The translations under genes were made by a program, and so were the position numbers. The notes under the pieces are model-generated. The model was not told where the DNA came from, did not search any database, and saw only the letters and a program-made list of their open reading frames with translations. This document shows positions 53,054 through 62,990 of a DNA stretch of 64,000 nucleotides, one piece after another. The DNA is from JAQICB01 sp046482735 (GTDB lineage Bacteria > Bacteroidota > Bacteroidia > Bacteroidales > UBA1715): assembly GCA_046482735.1 (NCBI GenBank), contig JAWOEL010000080.1:1-64000 (forward strand), given 5' to 3'. Every line of letters starts with the position of its first letter. Position 1 is the first letter of the stretch.

Positions 53054-54430
53054 TTATAACTTTGTGTCTTCGTATTCGTTTCCAGAAAAGAATTCTTCTA
53101 TTTTTTTTGCGAAAAATTCTTTTGCTCCTGGTTTCTTTATTTTTGTTTTCTTTTGTTCGGGTATTTCTTTTTTCTTTTGTGTGGTTTTTTCTGTCTTTGT
53201 TTCTTCTTCTTCTTCAGTTTCTTGTATTGGTTCTGGTATGTGAATTGATTCTGCATGCATAAGCAGTCCTACACCGGTGGAGTATACCGGATTGTTGAAT
53301 TCTGCTTTGTGTATGTAGTTTATATATTCTATTGGGGTACCTATTTTTGAATCGATACCTATTTTGTATGTTAATAATTGGGGTAAGTTTTTGAGTAATG
53401 ATCCACCTCCTGTTACTACGATACCTGCCCCTAATTTTCCTGCGTAGCCGGATGTTTTTATTACAAACAGTGCTGCATCAAGTATTTCTTCCATACGTGC
53501 TTGAATAATGCCGCTAAGGTGTTTGATAGATATTTCTTTTGGAGGCCTTCCGCTTATGCCGGGTATGCTTACAAATTCATTATCAGCAGTGAAATCTTGA
53601 ATAGAGTTGCCATATTTTATTTTTAATTTTTCGGCGTCTTGTGGTAAAATGTTGCATCCTTTGCTTATGTCATGAGTTACTGCTTTTCCGCCAAAGGGAA
53701 TAACTTCGGTAAATTGAACAATGTTTTGATGATATATAGCTATATCGGTAGTTCCACCTCCAATATCGACTATTGCAACGCCTAAATCTTTTTCATCTTC
53801 GGTTAATGTTGCTTTGCCGGATGCTAATGGTTCGAGCATGAAATCTTTTATTTCCAATCCGGCACGTTGAATTGCATTTTTTATAAAACGAATTGCATTT
53901 GCCTTACCTATGACGATATGAAAATTTGCTTCTATGCGTCTTCCTGTCATTCCTATAGGGTCTATAACTTCATGTTCGTTGTCTATTCTAAAAGTTTGTG
54001 GAATAGTATGAATAATTTCTTCGTCGGGTTCTATATTTACATGTCGGTTGTCTGTCCGGAGTACTTCTATTTCGTCTTGTGTAATAGGAGAGTCGGCGTC
54101 TTTTCTGTTTATAAACCATCTGTTCTGTGTTGAATGTATGTGTTTGCCTGCAATACCTACAACTACTTTTGGATTGAAAAAACCTGCTTCTTGTTTCGCT
54201 TTGTTTACTGCCTGATTTATTGCAGAAATTGAGTGTTGCAGATTTATAATTTCGCCTCTGCTAATGCCCATGGATGGCGCATAGCCTTTTCCTAAAACTG
54301 TAAGTTCTCCTTTCTCGTTTGTGTACCCGCTGATTGCTACAATTTTAGTTGTACCGATGTCAATAGCTGAAAAACTGTTGTTTTCCGCTATTTTTGTTGA
54401 GTGTTCTTGTGTTTCTGTTGTATTATTCAT
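53054..54430 (-). CDS. ftsA: Cell division protein FtsA
   Basis: Actin-like protein that tethers FtsZ to the membrane. In 458 residues: phosphate-1 loop AIDIGTTKIVAISG (about 23-36), the 1C insert (about 85-165), phosphate-2 loop IVDIGGGTTDIAIY and adenosine motif GIVVTGGGSLLK. The end is Lys- and Glu-rich, then an amphipathic membrane helix KEFFAKKIEEFFSG, as usual. The gene lies 12 bases after ftsQ and 19 bases before ftsZ. Confidence 0.96.
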   Translation of the reverse strand: MNNTTETQEHSTKIAENNSFSAIDIGTTKIVAISGYTNEKGELTVLGKGYAPSMGISRGEIINLQHSISAINQAVNKAKQEAGFFNPKVVVGIAGKHIHSTQNRWFINRKDADSPITQDEIEVLRTDNRHVNIEPDEEIIHTIPQTFRIDNEHEVIDPIGMTGRRIEANFHIVIGKANAIRFIKNAIQRAGLEIKDFMLEPLASGKATLTEDEKDLGVAIVDIGGGTTDIAIYHQNIVQFTEVIPFGGKAVTHDISKGCNILPQDAEKLKIKYGNSIQDFTADNEFVSIPGISGRPPKEISIKHLSGIIQARMEEILDAALFVIKTSGYAGKLGAGIVVTGGGSLLKNLPQLLTYKIGIDSKIGTPIEYINYIHKAEFNNPVYSTGVGLLMHAESIHIPEPIQETEEEEETKTEKTTQKKKEIPEQKKTKIKKPGAKEFFAKKIEEFFSGNEYEDTKL

Positions 54431-54442
54431 AATAGTGCGAAT

Positions 54443-55228
54443 TTATTTTTTAGTGCATACAATTTGATTTTTATACTTCAAATTTATCGATGAATATGAG
54501 TGCCATAATTCTCGTGCTTTTTTTGAATGATAAAAAGCTGTCAAATTGCGTAATTTATAATCGAGATGTGTGTGCGTTCCTAAATAAATTTTAGGAGGCC
54601 CAACTTTGCTTACCAAAATAAAATTATTGTTTGAAGTTACGTATACCTGTTCAATTATAGCACTAAAAAGTCCGTTTTGTGTTATTTTTTGTGCTATGGT
54701 AAACAAATCTTGCAGTATTGTGTCATGACTGTCGTCAGGTAGTAATATATTATGTTTTTCTCTATAGCCTGCATCAATGTTTCCTGATGCTAATAGAGTG
54801 TGCGATGTGTAGTTTTCTGAAAGTGGCATAAGTCTTCCTTTTTTGTCTATATAAAAACTATCATGTTTCGACTCTATTCGTATAAGTGGTGTACGTTGGG
54901 TGATATCAATAGTTATAATGCCATCTATTGTTGTATATACATTGCATGATTCTATTAATGGATGATCTGCTATTTTTTTCTCAATATCGTATAGTGCAAT
55001 ATCATGTATTCGTTGTGTTGAGCTTGTGTCACTTGTGTCAACAAATGAATTGATAATGGTATATATATCCTGGTCTTGAATGAATTTATGATTTTTATCG
55101 TTTCCGTTTATATGAATAGAAATTCCGGCACATTCGATATGTGAACGTTCCGTTTCTGAAAAGCTGAGCCCTGTAATAGCAGCGGTTGCTATGAGAAATC
55201 CTATTATGTATGGTTTAGCGTGTTTCAT
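54443..55228 (-). CDS. ftsQ: Cell division protein FtsQ
   Basis: Single-pass division protein: a cytoplasmic stub and one membrane helix (about 6-22), then a periplasmic POTRA-like part (ISIHINGNDKNHKFIQDQDI), and a beta domain with LVSKVGPPKIYLGTHTHLDYK. The family is divergent, so the call rests on this layout, size (261 residues) and position between murC and ftsA. Its start overlaps the murC stop by 4 bases (ATGA). Confidence 0.88.
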   Translation of the reverse strand: MKHAKPYIIGFLIATAAITGLSFSETERSHIECAGISIHINGNDKNHKFIQDQDIYTIINSFVDTSDTSSTQRIHDIALYDIEKKIADHPLIESCNVYTTIDGIITIDITQRTPLIRIESKHDSFYIDKKGRLMPLSENYTSHTLLASGNIDAGYREKHNILLPDDSHDTILQDLFTIAQKITQNGLFSAIIEQVYVTSNNNFILVSKVGPPKIYLGTHTHLDYKLRNLTAFYHSKKARELWHSYSSINLKYKNQIVCTKK

Positions 55229-56619
55229 TTTTTGTTCAACATGTGTTTTATAGGTTCTGTTAATGTGTCTATACTGCCGGCTCCCATTGTTACAAGTACA
55301 TCTATGTCTTTTTGTTCTAGTATTTTAAGTACATCTTTTTTTGTGCAGAGTGTTTTGTGAGGTATTGAAATTTCATTAAAAATTAACTCGGAGCTTACTC
55401 CTTCTATTGGTTCTTCGCGTGCGGGATAAATATCGAGCAGTATAACTTCGTCGAGTAATGATAAACTTTCTGCAAATTCTTTAAAAAAATCTTGTGTCCG
55501 GCTATACAAATGTGGTTGAAAGATGCCGGTTATTTTTTTATTGGTATATAAGTCTTGTAATGATGATATTGTAGCACGTAGTTCTGCGGGGTGATGTGCG
55601 TAGTCATCAATATAAATGTACGATTCGTTTTTGAATTGAATGTCGAGTCGTCGTCGTACACCGGTGTATATTTGCAATGCATTCTTTATTTCTTCGGGTG
55701 TAACGGAGTTGCAAAGGCACATAGCTGTTGCTGCTATACAGTTTTCTATTGAAATATGTCCCGGAATGTGTATTGTAATATCTGGAATTATACCAAAAGG
55801 TGTGTGTATTGAAATCGTGTATAAATCATTGTTTTTTTCTATTGATTGAGCATAAAAATCTGCATGTGGATTGTTTAAATCATAGGTATAGTGCTTGATT
55901 TTTTGTGTGTGTAAAACTGTATCAACAGCATTGAATTTGAGACCGTATTTATATATACATGTACCATGGGGTTGTATATGCGAAATGAATTCTTCAAAAG
56001 CAATAACAATATTTTCATATGTTTCATAAATGTCTAAATGATCTGAATCTACTGAAGAAATGAGTGCTGTATGTGGGTAGAGATTGTGAAATGATCGGTC
56101 GAACTCATCAGCTTCTACTACAATATTGTTACTCTTGGCCGAATAGATATAATTACTTTTGAAATTCTTTGAAATTCCTCCCAAAAAAGCACTGCATTTC
56201 TGTGCCGAATGATATAAAATATGTGCGGTACAGGTGGTAATAGATGTTTTTCCATGAGTTCCTGCAATTGCTATTCCGTTTGCATTGTTGCATATAGAGC
56301 CTAAAAATTCAGCACGTTTGGTGAGGGTATAGTTGTTGGTGGTAAAATACATATATCCTCTGTGGTTAGCCGGAATTGCAGGAGTATAAATAATAAGCGA
56401 TGTGCTTTTGTTGGTAATAATCTGTTCAGGAATTTCCGCAACTGCATCTGAATAAGAAATCTGCATACCTTCTTTTTCGAGTTGATAGGTAAGCAGAGTA
56501 GGGGTGCGGTCGTAGCCATATACTGTCCCGCCGGACTGGTGAACGTAGCGGGCTAAGGCACTCATCCCTATGCCACCAATTCCTATAAAATAATAATATG
56601 TATATGACAGTTTTTTCAT
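55225..56619 (-). CDS. murC: UDP-N-acetylmuramate--L-alanine ligase
   Basis: Adds L-alanine to UDP-MurNAc in peptidoglycan synthesis. The 464 residues show GIGGIGMSALARY, the ATP loop AGTHGKTS (about 116-123), VVEADEFDRSFHNLYPH, DDYAHHPAELRATI and FQPHLYSRTQDF, all MurC signatures. The gene starts 1 base after murG ends and overlaps ftsQ by 4 bases. Confidence 0.97.
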   Translation of the reverse strand: MKKLSYTYYYFIGIGGIGMSALARYVHQSGGTVYGYDRTPTLLTYQLEKEGMQISYSDAVAEIPEQIITNKSTSLIIYTPAIPANHRGYMYFTTNNYTLTKRAEFLGSICNNANGIAIAGTHGKTSITTCTAHILYHSAQKCSAFLGGISKNFKSNYIYSAKSNNIVVEADEFDRSFHNLYPHTALISSVDSDHLDIYETYENIVIAFEEFISHIQPHGTCIYKYGLKFNAVDTVLHTQKIKHYTYDLNNPHADFYAQSIEKNNDLYTISIHTPFGIIPDITIHIPGHISIENCIAATAMCLCNSVTPEEIKNALQIYTGVRRRLDIQFKNESYIYIDDYAHHPAELRATISSLQDLYTNKKITGIFQPHLYSRTQDFFKEFAESLSLLDEVILLDIYPAREEPIEGVSSELIFNEISIPHKTLCTKKDVLKILEQKDIDVLVTMGAGSIDTLTEPIKHMLNKK

Positions 56620-56620
56620 G

Positions 56621-57709
56621 TTATTTTTTAATTAAAGATTCTATTTCATCAACAATATGTTCTGCTGCATGTGGTTTTGCCATAGTTTGAATGTTTGTGT
56701 GGAGTTCATTCATTTTTTTCGAATTTTGTAATAAATGAAATGTGTTTTTCCATAACACATGAACGGCTTCGGCATCATGTACCATAAGAGCTGCATTTTT
56801 TGAAACCAGAGCCTGAGCGTTTTTTGTTTGATGATCTTCACTTACGTTTGGAGAAGGAACCAATATGCATGGTTTGCCAACAACGCAGAGTTCAGAAATT
56901 GTGCCGGCACCTGCTCGCGAAATAATAACATCGGCAGCAGAAAAGGCAATGTCCATATCTTTTATAAATTCATATACATGAATAGATGGAATATTTTTTG
57001 CCTGTTGTAAAGCTTGTTGGAAATATAGTTTTCCGGTTTGCCAGATTATTTGAATATTTTCTTTTTCTAATTCATGAATATTTTTTGTTATACTATGGTT
57101 AAGTGTGCGAGCACCTAAACTGCCACCAATAACGAGGACTGTTTTTTTTGTGGAATCCAGAGAAAAATGTTCTGTTGCTTTTTCTCGCGAACAGTCGATG
57201 TTTTGAATTTGCGGACGTATCGGGTTTCCGGTAAAAACAATAGTTTCGGGTTTGAAAAACCGTTCCATTCCCTCATATGCAACACATACTTTTTGAACAG
57301 ACTGTGCCAATATTTTATTGGTAACACCGGCGTACGAGTTTTGTTCCTGAATAAGAGTAGGTATGTTCATTTTTTGTGCAGCATACAACAAAGGGCCACT
57401 TGCGTAGCCACCAACCCCAATAGCAATGTCGGGTTTAAATTTTTTCAGTATGTTTTTTGCCTTAATTATACTGCGTATAATATTAAACACGGTTTTTATG
57501 TTTTGCAATGAAAACTTGCGTTGAAATCCTTGAATAGGTAACCCAATAATATCGTATCCAAGTGCAGGAATTTTTTCCATTTCCATTCTGTTTTTTGCTC
57601 CCACAAATAGAATAGAAACATCAGGATATCTTTTTTTAAGTTCTTCTGCAATTGAAATTGCCGGAAAAATATGTCCGCCTGTTCCGCCACCGCTAATGAT
57701 TACATTCAT
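56621..57709 (-). CDS. murG: Lipid II synthase (GlcNAc transferase) MurG
   Basis: Peripheral membrane GT28 enzyme that adds GlcNAc to lipid I. The 362 residues contain the N-terminal GGGTGGHIFPAI, GVGGYASGPLL, LIQEQNSYAGVTNK and ADVIISRAGAGTISEL, the family markers. Its start overlaps the ftsW stop by 4 bases, typical of translational coupling in this cluster. Confidence 0.97.
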   Translation of the reverse strand: MNVIISGGGTGGHIFPAISIAEELKKRYPDVSILFVGAKNRMEMEKIPALGYDIIGLPIQGFQRKFSLQNIKTVFNIIRSIIKAKNILKKFKPDIAIGVGGYASGPLLYAAQKMNIPTLIQEQNSYAGVTNKILAQSVQKVCVAYEGMERFFKPETIVFTGNPIRPQIQNIDCSREKATEHFSLDSTKKTVLVIGGSLGARTLNHSITKNIHELEKENIQIIWQTGKLYFQQALQQAKNIPSIHVYEFIKDMDIAFSAADVIISRAGAGTISELCVVGKPCILVPSPNVSEDHQTKNAQALVSKNAALMVHDAEAVHVLWKNTFHLLQNSKKMNELHTNIQTMAKPHAAEHIVDEIESLIKK

Positions 57710-58932
57710 TGTTCTTGTTTTTTTAATGAGTTTTCTGATTCAATTTTTCTGCTCACGCCTAAAATTATGCCAAAAGAAATGCTTGTTGTCAATAACGACG
57801 AAGCTCCATGACTAATTATTGGTAATGGTTGTCCTGTTGCGGGGAGCAGATTTACCGCAACGCCCATATGTATAAATGCTTGAAAAACTAAACTAAATGT
57901 TAAACCTATTACTAATAAAGCCGGAAATGTGTAATTGCATTTTCTAACTATAAATGCTGCCCGGTATAGAATTACTAAGTAGAGTAATATAATAACAATA
58001 CCACCAAACAGTCCGTAATCTTCTATAATAATTGCATATATAAAATCGCAATATGCTTGTGATAAACGGTATTTTTGATTGCTGTTTCCCGGTGCTTTAC
58101 CAATAATACCTCCTTCTGCTATTGCTATTTTTGCTTGGGTAACCTGATAGTTGTCTATTTTTTTAATGAGTTCTTGCCCTTTATTTTCATCATATCCGGA
58201 GGCGTATGGAGCTAGTTCGGGGACAAAACTTACAATTCTGTTTTGCCATGTATATCCTCGGTTAAACAATTCAGGATTTTTGAAAATAATAGTTCCCATT
58301 ACCAATACCATCACAAGCCCCGAGCCTGTAAGTATAAGTATATGTTTTGCCGGTACTCTGCCAATTATGAGTAGTATAAATACTGTCATAATTATGAAAA
58401 AGGAGGTTGAGAAATTAGATATGAGAATCATGCTGCTTATCAATGCTGTTATTATCAGTATTGGGTAAAGTGCTTTTTTGGGATTATGTAAATTATTTTG
58501 ATGTATAGAAAGTGTTTTTGTGATGTATATTATAAGTGCTATTTTGGCAAATTCGCTCGGTTGAAATTGTATGCCAATGCCGGGAATTTGAATCCATCTG
58601 CTTGCATCGTTTGCACTAACAGCAAATGCACTGGAAAATGTGAGTGCTAAAAATAAAACAGCACATAATACCAAAAGATTTGCTAGTTTATATATCAGAA
58701 TATAATCTATTTTATGAACCAAAAAGGCAATAGAAATTCCCACAGAAAGCGTTAAGGCTTGCTTTATTAAATATGACGTGGTATTGTTTTCGTTTCCGTT
58801 TATTGCGATAAGGCTTATTGACCCATACACTGCAATCAACGAAATAATAGACAGTAAAAACAATATGCGCCAAATAACTTTGTCGCCTTTAAACTGCGTT
58901 TTGAAAAATTCTATGATAGATGATATGTTCAT
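57706..58932 (-). CDS. ftsW: Peptidoglycan glycosyltransferase FtsW (SEDS)
   Basis: SEDS-family polymerase of septal glycan strands. The 408 residues contain about ten membrane helices and markers such as RWIQIPGIGIQFQPSEFAKIALI, the extracellular QVTQAKIAIAEGGIIGKAPGNSNQK, FIYAIIIEDYG and the C-terminal LLPATGQPLPIISHGASSLL. It overlaps murD by 4 bases upstream. It works with the class B PBP at the far end of this cluster (62990). Confidence 0.95.
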   Translation of the reverse strand: MNISSIIEFFKTQFKGDKVIWRILFLLSIISLIAVYGSISLIAINGNENNTTSYLIKQALTLSVGISIAFLVHKIDYILIYKLANLLVLCAVLFLALTFSSAFAVSANDASRWIQIPGIGIQFQPSEFAKIALIIYITKTLSIHQNNLHNPKKALYPILIITALISSMILISNFSTSFFIIMTVFILLIIGRVPAKHILILTGSGLVMVLVMGTIIFKNPELFNRGYTWQNRIVSFVPELAPYASGYDENKGQELIKKIDNYQVTQAKIAIAEGGIIGKAPGNSNQKYRLSQAYCDFIYAIIIEDYGLFGGIVIILLYLVILYRAAFIVRKCNYTFPALLVIGLTFSLVFQAFIHMGVAVNLLPATGQPLPIISHGASSLLTTSISFGIILGVSRKIESENSLKKQEQ

Positions 58933-60278
58933 AAATTTCGTGCTTCTTCTTTAAATTGGTTTCCGCGATCTGTGTAGCTTGTGAATAAATCAAAACTTGC
59001 ACATGCCGGAGAAAGTAATACAGTATTCCCTTTGTCTGCAATATTATATGCAGCTTGTACAGCATCTTTCATACTTGTTGTTTCGACTACTGTGGGTATT
59101 TTGTCAGAAAATGCTTCAATAAGTTTACTATTGTCCTTACCCAAACAAATGAGAGCTTTTACTTTTTTTCGGGCTAAATCAAACAATTGACTATAGTCAT
59201 TCCCTTTGTCTGTTCCGCCAGCTATCCACACTACCTCGTTTTCCATGCATTCAAGTGCGTACCAGGTTGAATTTACGTTTGTTGCTTTTGAGTCGTTTAT
59301 AAATTCTATACCCCGAACCGTAAAACTGAGTTTTTCGAGCCGGTGTTCAACTCCTTGAAAATCTTCGAGACTTTTACGAATTTCTTCGTTTTTTATGTCT
59401 ACAATTTTTGCAGTTATTGTTGCAGCCATTGTATTTCCGTAGTTGTGTTTTCCTTGTAGTAACATATTGTTTGTGTTTAAGGTACATGATTCTTTATTCG
59501 GTAATGAAATTATAATATCAGTATCTTGTATATATCCGTTGTTTTTTGTGTTTGCATCTGTCGTGTACGTATATTGTTTGGGGAGAACAGTTCTGTTTTG
59601 TACTTCCTGAATTATAGTTTCGTCGTCGTTGCAGTATATGAAACAGTCTTCTTGTTTCATGTTTTGCAAAATGCGAAACTTTGATTCCATGTATTTTTGA
59701 AATGAATGTTCATATCTATCTAAATGATCAGGAGTTATATTTAGCAGAATGGCAATGTCTGCTTTGAAAGAGTACATGTTGTCTAATTGAAAGCTGCTGA
59801 TTTCTAATACATAAAAATCATATTGTTTTTCTGCTACCTGATATGCGAAACTTGTGCCAACGTTTCCGGCCAAACCAACATTCAAATTTGCTTGTTTGAG
59901 CAGGTGATAGGTGAGCAGTGCGGTGGTTGTTTTGCCGTTGCTACCCGTAATACAAATTAATTGTGCTTGTGTATAGCGAGCGGCAAATTCTAATTCCGAA
60001 ATAACAGGAATTTCTAATTCAATAGCTTGTTGTATAATTGTTTGAGTATCCGGAATACCTGGACTTTTTATAATTTCGTGTGCAGATAATATACTATTAG
60101 TGTCGTGTGTGCCTGCTTCGTATGGAATAGCATGTTCTTCCAGCATTTTTTTATACTGAGGTTTGATTGTTCCGGAATCGGACACAAAAACAGATATACC
60201 TTTGCGTTGAGCAAGGATAGCTGAACCAACACCACTTTCACCGGCACCTAAAATTACTATAGTATATTTGTTCTGCAT
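58929..60278 (-). CDS. murD: UDP-N-acetylmuramoylalanine--D-glutamate ligase
   Basis: Adds D-glutamate to UDP-MurNAc-L-Ala. It has ILGAGESGVGSAIL at the N terminus, ATP loop TGSNGKTTTALL and DSKATNVNSTW, with LSPACASFDLFTSYTDRGNQF at the end. The frame is open to 60338, but the ATG at 60278, which starts 2 bases after the mraY stop, gives the usual N terminus MQNKYTIVILGAGESG and 449 residues. Standard enzyme. Confidence 0.96.
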   Translation of the reverse strand: MQNKYTIVILGAGESGVGSAILAQRKGISVFVSDSGTIKPQYKKMLEEHAIPYEAGTHDTNSILSAHEIIKSPGIPDTQTIIQQAIELEIPVISELEFAARYTQAQLICITGSNGKTTTALLTYHLLKQANLNVGLAGNVGTSFAYQVAEKQYDFYVLEISSFQLDNMYSFKADIAILLNITPDHLDRYEHSFQKYMESKFRILQNMKQEDCFIYCNDDETIIQEVQNRTVLPKQYTYTTDANTKNNGYIQDTDIIISLPNKESCTLNTNNMLLQGKHNYGNTMAATITAKIVDIKNEEIRKSLEDFQGVEHRLEKLSFTVRGIEFINDSKATNVNSTWYALECMENEVVWIAGGTDKGNDYSQLFDLARKKVKALICLGKDNSKLIEAFSDKIPTVVETTSMKDAVQAAYNIADKGNTVLLSPACASFDLFTSYTDRGNQFKEEARNL

Positions 60279-60280
60279 AA

Positions 60281-61528
60281 TTATCTTATTTTTAGTGTTA
60301 TAAGTGTAGCTGCTGCTAGAATTAAACCGATAATCCAAAACCGAGCAACAATTTTAGCTTCAGGAACACCCTTTTTTTGATAATGATGATGTAAGGGAGA
60401 CATTAAAAATATTCGTTTTCCTACACCATATTTGTGTTTTGTATATTTAAAATAGCTTACTTGAAGTATAACAGATAAACTTTCCATAAGAAAGATTCCG
60501 CATAAAATAGGTATTAATAATTCTTTACGAATGAGAATTGCAAAAACAGCAATAATGCCCCCAAGCGTTAAACTACCCGTATCTCCCATGAAAATTTGTG
60601 CAGGAAATGAGTTGTACCACCAAAATCCTATTGTAGCACCAATAAGTGCACTGGCAAATACTACCAGTTCGCCCGAGTGTGGTATGTACATAATGTTTAG
60701 ATAGTCTGAGTAAATAATATGCCCCGATAAATATGCAAGAATTCCCAGCACAACGCCTACAATAGCTGTAGTTCCCGTAGCCAAACCATCGAGCCCATCT
60801 GTTAAGTTTACCCCGTTTGAAACAGATGTGGTAATAAGAATTACAAAAAACACAAATACTATCCAACCCCATGTTTGGGCTTGCTCACCTAGAAAGTTTA
60901 CAAAATATTTATAATCAAATTCATTGTTTTTTAAAAATGGAATAGTTGTTTTGGTTGACTTATGTCCATAATTTTTAGCATAATTTGTTTCGGTAACATC
61001 TTTTGAATAATATGATGATTGCTCATCAATAGATTGGGGTTTTGAATTGTTTTCGACAACTACCACATCGTTATGAAAATAGAGCGTGAGACCAACAATT
61101 AATCCCAGGAATATTTGTCCTAGTATTTTATATTTTCCGGGTAATCCCTCTTTATTTTTTTTAAATACTTTAATGTAATCGTCTGTATATCCTAAAAAGC
61201 CAAACCAAACAGTCGTAAATAACATTAATAGAATATATACATTAGTAAGTTTTGCAAACAATAGTGTGGGAATAATGATGGCAATTACAATAAGAATTCC
61301 CCCCATAGTAGGTGTTCCTTTTTTCTCCATTTGTCCTTGTAATCCGAGGTCACGGACAATCTCCCCAATTTGTTTTTTTTGTAAATATCTAATGATTGAT
61401 TTACCAAACAAAATAGAGATAAGGAGCGACGTTATAAAAGCTGCACCCGAACGAAACGAAATATACTCAAACAATCCCGCACCGGGTATGTTATATGATT
61501 CAAGTAATGAAAATAAATAATAAAACAT
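60281..61528 (-). CDS. mraY: Phospho-N-acetylmuramoyl-pentapeptide transferase MraY
   Basis: Integral membrane enzyme that makes lipid I. The 415 residues show GTPTMGGILI, the acidic GYTDDYIKV, VNLTDGLDGLATG, GDTGSLTLGG and the carboxy HHHYQKKGVPEAKI. Compared with the 360-residue Escherichia protein, there is an insert of about 50 residues (about 150-215) with a charged, repeat-free sequence; similar inserts are common in Bacteroidota MraY. Confidence 0.96.
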   Translation of the reverse strand: MFYYLFSLLESYNIPGAGLFEYISFRSGAAFITSLLISILFGKSIIRYLQKKQIGEIVRDLGLQGQMEKKGTPTMGGILIVIAIIIPTLLFAKLTNVYILLMLFTTVWFGFLGYTDDYIKVFKKNKEGLPGKYKILGQIFLGLIVGLTLYFHNDVVVVENNSKPQSIDEQSSYYSKDVTETNYAKNYGHKSTKTTIPFLKNNEFDYKYFVNFLGEQAQTWGWIVFVFFVILITTSVSNGVNLTDGLDGLATGTTAIVGVVLGILAYLSGHIIYSDYLNIMYIPHSGELVVFASALIGATIGFWWYNSFPAQIFMGDTGSLTLGGIIAVFAILIRKELLIPILCGIFLMESLSVILQVSYFKYTKHKYGVGKRIFLMSPLHHHYQKKGVPEAKIVARFWIIGLILAAATLITLKIR

Positions 61529-61532
61529 ATAG

Positions 61533-62990
61533 CTATAGTTTAAAAATTTCTTTAATTATTTCTCTATCATCAAAATGGTTTGTAACTCCTTTTACCTCTT
61601 GATATGTTTCGTGTCCTTTTCCTGCAACAACTATGAGGTCTCCTTTTTTTGCCAATAAAATTGCTGTTTTAATAGCTTCTTTTCTGTCGAGTATACACAG
61701 TACCGAAGCACGTGCGTGTTCATCAATCCCCTCTAGCATGTTATTAGCAATATCTTGAGGTTCTTCACTTCGTGGATTGTCGGCAGTTATAATTACTCTG
61801 TTACTATATGAAGACGCTATTTTTCCCATAAGAGGACGTTTTGTTTTGTCTCGGTCTCCTCCGGCACCAACTACAGTTATTAGTTCTGTTTCTCCTTTAC
61901 ATTGTTGTTTGAGAGTGCGTAAAATGTTTTCTAATGCATCTGGAGTATGAGCATAATCTACAATAGCAGTTTTTCCATCCGTGCTTTTAAAAAATTCCAG
62001 TCTGCCATCTGCTGGCGAAAGAGAACTGATTGCCTGAAGTATTTTTTCATGTGATTCTCCCATGATTTTTGCTGTTGCATATACAGCTGTTATATTGTAT
62101 GCATTAAATGAACCAATAAATTTTGTCCATACTTCAGTTCCATCTATTTGTAGTAGCATACCGTCAGTATGCATTTCCATAATTTTACATTTAAAATCAG
62201 AATATGACTTGAGAGAGTATGTGTATATTTCTCCCAGCGTGTTTTGCACCATAGTCATTCCGTTTTTGTCATCATTGTTTGTGAGTGCAAAAGCCGAAGA
62301 ATTCAGATTGTCGAAAAATACTTTTTTTGCGTGTATATATGCTGCAAATGTTTTGTGATAGTCTAAATGATCTTGCGTAATATTAGAAAAGAGTGCTCCG
62401 GAAAACTGTATACCACTTATCCGGTTTTGATGTAATGCATGAGAGCTAACTTCCATAAAACAATGAGAGCATCCTGCTTGTTGCATGTGGTGAAGAAGTG
62501 CATACAGCTGAATTATATCGGGTGTTGTGTGTGTGGCGGGTATTTCTTTTGTGCCGATTACATTTCGTACAGTAGAAAGTAGTCCGCATGTATATCCCAA
62601 TTGAGAAAAAACTTTATGTAGCAGGCTTACGCTTGTTGTTTTTCCATTTGTACCTGTAATGCCTATTACTTGTAATTTAGAAAAATTAATATCGTACCAA
62701 TTTGTGAGAATTTTTCCACATGCCTCAATAGAGTTTTTTACTTGAATATAACATACATGAGGATGTGTGGTTGAGGGTAATTTTTCGCATACTACAGCAC
62801 TTGCACCTTGTTTTATGGCCTGTTCTATAAAAGAGTGCCCATCAACAGATACTCCTTTGTATGCTATAAAAAGCATATTGTCTTGTATGTTACGAGAATT
62901 TGTATGAATATCGTCTATATCAATATGTGTTTCGCCCACAATTGAAATTGTAGAGATATTATGTATTATCTGTACTAGTTGTTTTTTCAT
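61533..62990 (-). CDS. murE: UDP-MurNAc-tripeptide synthetase MurE (meso-DAP type)
   Basis: Adds the third residue to the stem peptide. The 485 residues carry TGTNGKTTSVSLL, the TTPD carbamoyl-Lys region and TADNPRSEEP. The DNPR motif is the marker for meso-diaminopimelate specificity rather than lysine. Its start codon shares one base with the stop of ftsI (TAATG), and mraY follows 4 bases after it. Confidence 0.96.
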   Translation of the reverse strand: MKKQLVQIIHNISTISIVGETHIDIDDIHTNSRNIQDNMLFIAYKGVSVDGHSFIEQAIKQGASAVVCEKLPSTTHPHVCYIQVKNSIEACGKILTNWYDINFSKLQVIGITGTNGKTTSVSLLHKVFSQLGYTCGLLSTVRNVIGTKEIPATHTTPDIIQLYALLHHMQQAGCSHCFMEVSSHALHQNRISGIQFSGALFSNITQDHLDYHKTFAAYIHAKKVFFDNLNSSAFALTNNDDKNGMTMVQNTLGEIYTYSLKSYSDFKCKIMEMHTDGMLLQIDGTEVWTKFIGSFNAYNITAVYATAKIMGESHEKILQAISSLSPADGRLEFFKSTDGKTAIVDYAHTPDALENILRTLKQQCKGETELITVVGAGGDRDKTKRPLMGKIASSYSNRVIITADNPRSEEPQDIANNMLEGIDEHARASVLCILDRKEAIKTAILLAKKGDLIVVAGKGHETYQEVKGVTNHFDDREIIKEIFKL